NCBI RefSeq assembly: GCF_029227915.1
Contig: NC_079883.1
Span: 17,238,001-17,302,000 of the forward strand
Length of the DNA stretch: 64,000 nt
Source of the DNA: Hydractinia symbiolongicarpus
Taxonomy: Eukaryota > Cnidaria > Hydrozoa > Anthoathecata > Hydractiniidae
Direction: 5' to 3'
Position numbers and translations under genes: made by a program. Below are positions 51,251-61,733 of this stretch, one piece after another. Each line of letters starts with the position of its first letter. Positions within the stretch are counted from its first letter, which is position 1. The notes under the pieces were generated by a model. It was given only the letters and a program-made list of their open reading frames with translations. It was not told the DNA's origin and did not search any database.

Positions 51251-53100
51251 CGCGCAGCCACGTGGAACAGCGCAATTTTTGTGTACGGCCTTTATTAGGC
51301 TGCAAAAGGTCATATTACAGCTTTTGGAGGCCTGTATACGTGGTTGACGGTGTTATAAAGCTGTGGCGCAATAGCAAACAACTTGGGACGTCGTAGTCCA
51401 TTGAGAGTGGAAGGATTACACCAATAGTAACCTGCGCAGGCACGTGGAACAACGCGAATTGGGTGTACGGCCTTAATTAGGCTGCAAAAGGTCATATTAC
51501 AGCCTTTAAAGACCTGTTTACGTGGTTGACGGTGTTATAAAGCTGTGGCGCAATTGAAAACAACTTGGGACGTCGTAGTCCATTGTGAGTACATGGACTA
51601 GTCCGATCGTAACTTGCGCAGGCACGTGGATCTACGTGATTCATGTGTACGGCCTCTATTAGGCAGCAAAAGGCCATGCCTTTAGAGGCCTGTACACGTG
51701 GCTGACTGTGTTATAAACCCGTGGCGCATTGGAAAACCACTTGGGTCGTCGTAGTCCGTTGAGAGTGGAAGGATTACACAAATGCTAACCTGTGCAGGCA
51801 CGTACAACCACGTGATATACGTGTAGGGCCTTTATTAGGCTGCAAGAGGCCATATTGCAGTCGTTACAGGCATGTACTCGTAGTTAACGGTGTTATAACG
51901 CCATGGCGCAATGGAAAACGACTTGGGATACGTAGTCCATTGAGAGTGGAAGGATTAGACCAATGGTAACCTGCGCAGGCACGTGGAGCAACGTGATTTA
52001 TGTGTACGGACTTTATTAGGCCGCAAAAGGCCATATTACAGCCTTTAGTGGCCTGTACACGTGGTTGACGGTGTTGTAAAGCCGTGGCGCTATGGAAAAC
52101 AACTTGGGACATCGTAGTCCATTGAGAGTGGAAGGATAAGACCAATGATAACCTGCGCAGGCACGTGCAACCACGTGATATACGTGTAAGGCCTTTATTA
52201 GGGTACAAGAGGCTATATTACAGATCTTAGGGGCCTGTACACGTGACTGACGCTGTTATAAAGTCATGGCGCAATGGAAAACCACTTGGGACGTCGTAGT
52301 CCATTGAGAGTGGAAGGATTGGACCGTTGGTAACCTGCGCAGGCACGTGGAACAACGTGATTTATGTATACGGACTTTAATTGGCCGCAAAAGACCATAT
52401 TACAGCCTTTAGGGGCCAGGACACGTGTTTGACAGTGTTGTAAAGCCGTGGCGATATGGAAAACAACTTGGGACGTCGTAGTCCTTTGAGAGTGGAAGGA
52501 TAAGACCAATGATAACCTGCGCAGGCACGTGCAACCACGTGATATACGTGTAAGGCCTTTATTAGGGTACAAGAGGATATATTACAGACCTTAGGGGCCT
52601 GTACACGTGTTTGACGGTGTTGTAAAGCCGTGGCGATATGGAAAACAACTTGGGACGTCGTAGTCCATTGAGAGTGGAAGAAGTAGACCAATAGTATCCT
52701 GTGCAGGCACGTGGAACAACGCGAATTGGGTTTACCGCCTTTATTAGGCTGCAAAAGGTTATATTACAGCCTTTAGAGACCTGTACACGTGGTTGACGGT
52801 GTTATAAAGCTGTGGCGCAATTGCAAACAACTTGGGACGTCGTAGTGCATTGAGAGTACATGGACTAGTCCGATCGTAACTTGCGCAAGCACGTGGATCT
52901 ACGTGATTCATGTGTACGGCCTCTATTAGGCAGCAAAAGGCCATGCTATAGCCTTTAGAGGCCTGTACACGTGGCTGACTGTGTTATAAAGCCGTGGCGC
53001 AGTGGAAAACCACTTGGGACGTCGTAGTCCATTGAGAGTGGAAGGATTACACCAATGCTAACCTGTGCAGGTACGTGCAACCACGTGATCTACGTGTAAG
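51250..53100 (+). repeat. HOR domain C, block C1 copy 1 (7364-bp offset)
   Basis: Points at 51310, 51492, 51864, 52264 and 52759 recur at 58674, 58856, 59228, 59628 and 60123, all exactly 7364 bp later. Diagnostic variants are GTATCCTGTGCAGGC, GGGTTTACCGCC and GTAGTGCATTGAG. Confidence 0.85.
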
Positions 53101-56100
53101 GCCTATATTAGGCTGCAAGAGGCCATATTGCAGTCGTTAGACGCATGTACTCGTAGTTAACGGTGTTATAACGCCATGGCGCAATGAAAAACGTCTTGGG
53201 ACGTCGTAGTCCATTGAGAGAGGAAGGATTAGACCAATGGTAACCTGCGCAGGCACGTGGAACAACGTGATTTATGTATACGGACTTTATTAGGCAGCAA
53301 AAGGCCATATTACAGCCTTTAGGGGCCAGTACACGTGTTTGACGGTGTTGTAAAGCCGCGGCGATATGAAAACAACTTGGGACGTCGTAGTCCTTTGAGA
53401 GTGGAAGGATAAGACCAATGATAACCTGCGCAGGCACGTGGAACCACGTGATATACGTGTTAGGCTTTTATTAGGGTACAAGAGGCTATATTACAACCCT
53501 TAGGGTCCTGTACCTGTAATTGACGGCGTTATAACGCCATGACACAATGGTAAACAACTTGGGACGTCGTAGTCCATTGAGAGTGGAAGGATTAGACACA
53601 TAGTAACCTGTGCAGGCACTTGGAACAACGCGAATTGGGTGTACGGCCTTTATTAGGTTGCAAACTGTCATATTACAGCCTTTAGGGGCCTGTACTTGTA
53701 GTTAAGAGTGTTATAACGCCATGGCGCAATGGAAAACGACTTGTGACGTCGTAGTCCATTAAGAGTGGAAGGATTAGACCAATGGTAACCTGCGCAGGCA
53801 CGTGGAACAACGTGATTTATGTATACGGACTTTATTAGCGTACAAGAGGCTATTTTACAGCCCTTAGGGGCTTGTACGTGTGGCTGACGCTGTTATAAAG
53901 CCATGGCGTAATGGAAAACTACTTGGGACGTCATAGTTCATTGAGAGTGGAAGGAGAAGACTAATGATAACCTGCGCACGCACGTGCAACCACGTGATAT
54001 ATGTGTAAAGCCTTTATTAGGCTACAAGAGGCCATATTACAGTCGTTAGACGCATGTACCCGTAGTTAACGGTGTTATAACACCATGGCGCAATGGAAAA
54101 CAACTTGGGACGTCGTAGTCCATTGAGAGTGGAAGGATAAGACCAATGGAACCTGCGCAGGCACGTGGAACAACGTGATTTATGTATACGGACTTTATTA
54201 GGCCGCAAAAAGCCGTATTACAGCCTTTAGGGGCCTGTACACGCGGTTGACGGTGTTGTAAAGCCGTGGCGCTATGGAAAACAACTTGGACTAGTCCGAT
54301 CGTAACTTGCGCATGCACGTGGATCTACGTGATTCATGTGTACGGCCTCTATTAGGCAGCAAAAGGCCATGCCTTTAGAGGCCTGTACACGTGGCTGCCT
54401 GTATTATAAAGCCGTGGCGCATTGGAAAACCACTTGGGACGTCGTAGTCCGTTGAGAGTGGAAGGAGTACACCAATGCTAACCTGTGCAGGCGCGTTCAA
54501 CCACGTGATATATGTGTAAGGCCTTTATTAGGCTGCAAGAGGCCATATTGCAGCCGTTAGAGGCATGTACTCGTAGTTAACGGTGTTGTAAAGCAGTGGC
54601 GCTATGGAAAACAACTTGGGACATCGTAGTCCATTGAGAGTGGAAGGATAAGACCAATGATAACCTGCGGAGGCACGTGCAACCACGTGATATACGTGTA
54701 AGGCCTTTATTAGGGTGCAAGAGGCTATTACAGATCTTAGGGGCCTGTCCACGTGACTGACGCTGTTATAAAGCCATGGCGATATGGAAAACAAATTGGG
54801 ACGTCGTAGTCTATTGAGAGTGGAAGGATTAGACCGATCGTAACTCGCGCAGGCACGTGGAACAGCGCAATTTTTGTGTACGGCCTTTATTAGGCTGCAA
54901 AAGGTCATATTACAGCCTTTGGAGGCCTGTATACGTGGTTGACGGTGTTATAAAGCAGTGGCGCAATAGCAAACAACTTGGGACGTTGTAGTCCATTGAG
55001 AGTGGAAGGATTACACCAATAGTAACTTGCGCAGGCACGTGGAACAACGCGAATTGGGTGTACGGCCTTAATTAGGCTGCAAAAGGTCATATTACAGCCT
55101 TTAGAGACCTGTACACGTGGTTGACGGTGTTATAAAGCTGTGGCGCAATTGGAAACAACTTGGGACGTCGTAGTCCATTGTGAGTACATGGACTAGTCCG
55201 ATCGTAACTTGCGCAGGCACGTGGATCTACGTGATTCATGTGTACGGCCTCTATTAGGCAGCAAAAGGCCATGCCTTTAGAGGCCTGTACACGTGGCTGA
55301 CTGTGTTATAAACCCGTGGCGCATTGGAAAACCACTTGGGACGTCGTAGTCCGTTGAGAGTGGAAGGATTACACAAATGCTAACCTGTGCAGGCACGTGC
55401 AACCACGTGATATACGTGTAGGGCCTTTATTAGGCTGCAAGAGGCCATATTGCAGCCGTTAGAGGCATGTACTCGTAGTTAACGGTGTTATAACGCCATG
55501 GCGCAATGGAAAACGACTTGGGATGCGTAGTCCATTGAGAGTGGAAGGATTACACCAATGGTAACCTGCGCAGGCACGTGGAACAACGTGATTTATGTAT
55601 ACGGACTTTATTAGGCAGCAAAAGGCCATATTACAGCCTTTAGGGGCCAGTACACGTGTTTGACGGTGTTGTAAAGCCGCGGCGATATGAAAACAACTTG
55701 GGACGTCGTAGTACTTTGAGAGTGGAAGGATAAGACCAATGATAACCTGCGCAGGCACGTGGAACCACGTGATATACGTGTTAGGCTTTTATTAGGGTAC
55801 AAGAGGCTATATTACAGCCCTTAGGGTCCTGTACCTGTAATTGACGGCGTTATAACGCCATGACACAATGGTAAACAACTTGGGACGTCGTAGTCCATTG
55901 AGAGTGGAAGGATTAGACACATAGTAACCTGTGCAGGCACTTGGAACAACGCGAATTGGGTGTACGGCCTTTATTAGGTTGCAAACTGTCATATTACAGC
56001 CTTTAGGGGCCTGTACTTGTAGTTAAGAGTGTTATAACGCCATGGCGCAATGGAAAACGACTTGTGACGTCGTAGTCCATTAAGAGTGGAAGGATTAGAC

Positions 56101-57985
56101 CAATGGTAACCTGCGCAGGCACGTGGAACAACGTGATTTATGTATACGGACTTTATTAGCGTACAAGAGGCTATTTTACAGCCCTTAGGGGCTTGTACGT
56201 GTGGCTGACGCTGTTATAAAGCCATGGCGTAATGGAAAACTACTTGGGACGTCATAGTTCATTGAGAGTGGAAGGAGAAGACTAATGATAACCTGCGCAC
56301 GCACGTGCAACCACGTGATATATGTGTAAAGCCTTTATTAGGCTACAAGAGGCCATATTACAGTCGTTAGACGCATGTACCCGTAGTTAACGGTGTTATA
56401 ACACCATGGCGCAATGGAAAACAACTTGGGACGTTGTAGTCCATTGAGAGTGGAAGGATTACACCAATAGTAACTTGCGCAGGCACGTGGAACAACGCGA
56501 ATTGGGTGTACGGCCTTAATTAGGCTGCAAAAGGTCATATTACAGCCTTTAGAGACCTGTACACGTGGTTGACGGTGTTATAAAGCTGTGGCGCAATTGG
56601 AAACAACTTGGGACGTCGTAGTCCATTGTGAGTACATGGACTAGTCCGATCGTAACTTGCGCAGGCACGTGGATCTACGTGATTCATGTGTACGGCCTCT
56701 ATTAGGCAGCAAAAGGCCATGCCTTTAGAGGCCTGTACACGTGGCTGACTGTGTTATAAACCCGTGGCGCATTGGAAAACCACTTGGGACGTCGTAGTCC
56801 GTTGAGAGTGGAAGGATTACACAAATGCTAACCTGTGCAGGCACGTGCAACCACGTGATATACGTGTAGGGCCTTTATTAGGCTGCAAGAGGCCATATTG
56901 CAGCCGTTAGAGGCATGTACTCGTAATTAACGGTGTTATAACGCCATGGCGCAATGGAAAACGACTTGGGATGCGTAGTCCATTGAGAGTGGAAGGATTA
57001 CACCAATGGTAACCTGCGCAGGCACGTGGAACAACGTGATTTATGTATACGGACTTTATTAGGCAGCAAAAGGCCATATTACAGCCTTTAGGGGCCAGTA
57101 CACGTGTTTGACGGTGTTGTAAAGCCGCGGCGATATGAAAACAACTTGGGACGTCGTAGTCCTTTGAGAGTGGAAGGATAAGACCAATGATAACCTGCGC
57201 AGGCACGTGGAACCACGTGATATACGTGTTAGGCTTTTATTAGGGTACAAGAGGCTATATTACAGCCCTTAGGGTCCTGTACCTGTAATTGACGGCGTTA
57301 TAACGCCATGACACAATGGTAAACAACTTGGGACGTCGTAGTCCATTGAGAGTGGAAGGATTAGACACATAGTAACCTGTGCAGGCACTTGGAACAACGC
57401 GAATTGGGTGTACGGCCTTTATTAGGTTGCAAACTGTCATATTACAGCCTTTAGGGGCCTGTACTTGTAGTTAAGAGTGTTATAACGCCATGGCGCAATG
57501 GAAAACGACTTGTGACGTCGTAGTCCATTAAGAGTGGAAGGATTAGACCAATGGTAACCTGCGCAGGCACGTGGAACAACGTGATTTATGTATACGGACT
57601 TTATTAGCGTACAAGAGGCTATTTTACAGCCCTTAGGGGCTTGTACGTGTGGCTGACGCTGTTATAAAGCCATGGCGTAATGGAAAACTACTTGGGACGT
57701 CATAGTTCATTGAGAGTGGAAGGAGAAGACTAATGATAACCTGCGCACGCACGTGCAACCACGTGATATATGTGTAAAGCCTTTATTAGGCTACAAGAGG
57801 CCATATTACAGTCGTTAGACGCATGTACCCGTAGTTAACGGTGTTATAACACCATGGCGCAATGGAAAACAACTTGGGACGTCGTAGTCCATTGAGAGTG
57901 GAAGGATAAGACCAATGGAACCTGCGCAGGCACGTGGAACAACGTGATTTATGTATACGGACTTTATTAGGCCGCAAAAAGCCGT
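53100..57985 (+). repeat. HOR domain C, 2321- and 1448-bp duplications
   Basis: A block with AAAGCCGCGGCGATATG and TTAGACACATAGTAACC occurs at 53290, 55611 and 57059 (offsets 2321 and 1448). Their sum, 3769, is the offset between 54017 and 57786 and between 54528 and 58297. The interior unit was evidently duplicated once as 13 and once as 8 monomers. Confidence 0.82.
54280..54300 (+). repeat. 28-bp deletion monomer, occurrence 1
   Basis: AACTTGG is followed at once by ACTAGTCCGATCG. The ancestral form has GACGTCGTAG to GTACATGG between them, 28 bp bounded by TGG on both sides. The deletion also joins two monomer subtypes (GCGCTATGG left, ACTAGTCC right). Confidence 0.88.
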
Positions 57986-59227
57986 ATTACAGCCTTTAGG
58001 GGCCTGTACACGCGGTTGACGGTGTTGTAAAGCCGTGGCGCTATGGAAAACAACTTGGACTAGTCCGATCGTAACTTGCGCATGCACGTGGATCTACGTG
58101 ATTCATGTGTACGGCCTCTATTAGGCAGCAAAAGGCCATGCCTTTAGAGGCCTGTACACGTGGCTGCCTGTGTTATAAAGCCGTGGCGCATTGGAAAACC
58201 ACTTGGGACGTCGTAGTCCGTTGAGAGTGGAAGGAGTACACCAATGCTAACCTGTGCAGGCGCGTTCAACCACGTGATATATGTGTAAGGCCTTTATTAG
58301 GCTGCAAGAGGCCATATTGCAGCCGTTAGAGGCATGTACTCGTAGTTAACGGTGTTGTAAAGCAGTGGCGCTATGGAAAACAACTTGGGACATCGTAGTC
58401 CATTGAGAGTGGAAGGATAAGACCAATGATAACCTGCGGAGGCACGTGCAACCACGTGATATACGTGTAAGGCCTTTATTAGGGTGCAAGAGGCTATTAC
58501 AGATCTTAGGGGCCTGTCCACGTGACTGACGCTGTTATAAAGCCATGGCGATATGGAAAACAAATTGGGACGTCGTAGTCTATTGAGAGTGGAAGGATTA
58601 GACCGATCGTAACTCGCGCAGGCACGTGGAACAGCGCAATTTTTGTGTACGGCCTTTATTAGGCTGCAAAAGGTCATATTACAGCCTTTGGAGGCCTGTA
58701 TACGTGGTTGACGGTGTTATAAAGCAGTGGCGCAATAGCAAACAACTTGGGACGTTGTAGTCCATTGAGAGTGGAAGGATTACACCAATAGTAACTTGCG
58801 CAGGCACGTGGAACAACGCGAATTGGGTGTACGGCCTTAATTAGGCTGCAAAAGGTCATATTACAGCCTTTAGAGACCTGTACACGTGGTTGACGGTGTT
58901 ATAAAGCTGTGGCGCAATTGGAAACAACTTGGGACGTCGTAGTCCATTGTGAGTACATGGACTAGTCCGATCGTAACTTGCGCAGGCACGTGGATCTACG
59001 TGATTCATGTGTACGGCCTCTATTAGGCAGCAAAAGGCCATGCCTTTAGAGGCCTGTACACGTGGCTGACTGTGTTATAAACCCGTGGCGCATTGGAAAA
59101 CCACTTGGGACGTCGTAGTCCGTTGAGAGTGGAAGGATTACACAAATGCTAACCTGTGCAGGCACGTGCAACCACGTGATATACGTGTAGGGCCTTTATT
59201 AGGCTGCAAGAGGCCATATTGCAGTCG
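57986..59227 (+). repeat. HOR domain C, copy of 54.2-55.46 kb (3769-bp offset)
   Basis: Repeats 54217-55458 at an offset of 3769 bp, including the 28-bp deletion monomer (second occurrence, about 58055) and the 2-bp loss in GAGGCTATTACAGATC. It then joins block C1 copy 2. Confidence 0.82.
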
Positions 59228-60461
59228 TTAGAGGCATGTACTCGTAGTTAACGGTGTTATAACGCCATGGCGCAATGGAAAACGACTTGGGATGCGTAGT
59301 CCATTGAGAGTGGAAGGATTACACCAATGGTAACCTGCGCAGGCACGTGGAGCAACGTGATTTATGTGTACGGACTTTATTAGGCCGCAAAAGGCCATAT
59401 TACAGCCTTTAGTGGCCTGTACACGTGGTTGACGGTGTTGTAAAGCCGTGGCGCTATGGAAAACAACTTGGGACATCGTAGTCCATTGAGAGTGGAAGGA
59501 TAAGACCAATGATAACCTGCGCAGGCACGTGCAACCACGTGATATACGTGTAAGACCTTTATTAGGGTACAAGAGGCTATATTACAGATATTAGGGGCCT
59601 GTACACGTGACTGACGCTGTTATAAAGTCATGGCGCAATGGAAAACCACTTGGGACGTCGTAGTCCATTGAGAGTGGAAGGATTGGACCGTTGGTAACCT
59701 GCGCAGGCACGTGGAACAACGTGATTTATGTATACGGACTTTAATTGGCCGCAAAAGACCATATTACAGCCTTTAGGGGCCAGGACACGTGTTTGACAGT
59801 GTTGTAAAGCCGTGGCGATATGGAAAACAACTTGGGACGTCGTAGTCCTTTGAGAGTGGAAGGATAAGACCAATGATAACCTGCGCAGGCACGTGCAACC
59901 ACGTGATATACGTGTAAGGCCTTTATTAGGGTACAAGAGGATATATTACAGACCTTAGGGGCCTGTACACGTGTTTGACGGTGTTGTAAAGCCGTGGCGA
60001 TATGGAAAACAACTTGGGACGTCGTAGTCCATTGAGAGTGGAAGAATTAGACCAATAGTATCCTGTGCAGGCACGTGGAACAACGCGAATTGGGTTTACC
60101 GCCTTTATTAGGCTGCAAAAGGTTATATTACAGCCTTTAGAGACCTGTACACGTGGTTGACGGTGTTATAAAGCTGTGGCGCAATTGCAAACAACTTGGG
60201 ACGTCGTAGTGCATTGAGAGTACATGGACTAGTCCGATCGTAACTTGCGCAGGCACGTGGATCTACGTGATTCATGTGTACGGCCTCTATTAGGCAGCAA
60301 AAGGCCATGCTATAGCCTTTAGAGGCCTGTACACGTGGCTGACTGTGTTATAAAGCCGTGGCGCAGTGGAAAACCACTTGGGACGTCGTAGTCCATTGAG
60401 AGTGGAAGGTTTACACCAATGCTAACCTGTGCAGGCACGTGCAACCACGTGATCTACGTGT
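58614..60461 (+). repeat. HOR domain C, block C1 copy 2
   Basis: Matches block C1 copy 1 with the 7364-bp offset up to about 60461, where GTGTAGGGCC replaces GTGTAAGGCC and a further copy begins. It overlaps the preceding entry because the two offsets share the same template. Confidence 0.82.
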
Positions 60462-61733
60462 AGGGCCTTTATTAGGCTGCAAGATGCCATATTGCAGTCG
60501 TTAGAGGCATGTACTCGTAGTTAACGGTGTTACAACGCCATGGCGCAATGGAAAACGACTTGGGATGCGTAGTCCATTGAGAGTGGAAGGATTAGACCAA
60601 TGGTAACCTGCGCAGGCACGTGGAGCAACGTGATTTATGTGTACGGACTTTATTAGGCCGCAAAAGGCCATATTACAGCCTTTAGTGGCCTGTACACGTG
60701 GTTGACGGTGTTGTAAAGCCGTGGCGCTATGGAAAACAACTTGGGACATCGTAGTCCATTGAGAGTGGAAGGATAAGACCAATGATAACCTGCGCAGGCA
60801 CGTGCAACCACGTGATATACGTGTAAGGCCTTTATTAGGGTACAAGAGGCTATATTACAGATCTTAGGGGCCTGTACACGTGACTGACGCTGTTATAAAG
60901 TCATGGCGCAATGGAAAACCACTTGGGACGTCGTAGTCCATTGAGAGTGGAAGGATTGGACCGTTGGTAACCTGCGCAGGCACGTGGAACAACGTGATTT
61001 ATGTATACGGACTTTAATTGGCCGCAAAAGACCATATTACAGCCTTTAGGGGCCAGGTCGCGTGTTTGACAGTGTTGTAAAGCCGTGGCGATATGGAAAA
61101 CAACTTGGGACGTCGTAGTCCTTTGAGAGTGGAAGGATAAGACCAATGATAACCTGCGCAGGAACGTGCAACCACGTGATATACGTGTAAAGCCTTTATT
61201 AGAGTACAAGAGGATATATTACAGACCTTAGGGGCCTGTACACGTGTTTGACGGTGTTGTAAAGCCGTGGCGATATGGAAAACAACTTGGGACGTCGTAG
61301 TCCATTGAGAGTGGAAGAATTAGACCAATAGTATCCTGTGCAGGCACGTGGAACAACGCGAATTGGGTTTACCGCCCTTATTAGGCTGCAAAAGGTTATA
61401 TTACAGCCTTTAGAGACCTGTGCACGTGGTTGACGGTGTTATAAAGCTGTGGCGCAATTGCAAACAACTTGGGACGTCGTAGTGCATTGAGAGTACATGG
61501 ACTCGTCCGATCGTAACTTGCGCAGGCACGTGGATCTACGTGATTCATGTGTACGGCCTCTATTAGGCAGCAAAAGGCCATGCTATAGCCTTTAGAGGCC
61601 TGTACACGTGGCTGACTGTGTTATAAAGCCGTGGCGCAGTGGAAAACCACTTGGGACGTCGTAGTCCATTGAGAGTGGAAGGATTACACCAATGCTAACC
61701 TGTGCAGGCACGTGCAACCACGTGATCTACGTG
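60462..61733 (+). repeat. HOR domain C, 7-mer tandem copy (1273 bp)
   Basis: Points at 59228, 59628 and 60123 recur at 60501, 60901 and 61396, all 1273 bp later. That is seven monomers minus one base, the base missing in the GGGATGCGTAG monomer. Own variants include GGCCAGGTCGCGTG near 61050. Confidence 0.85.
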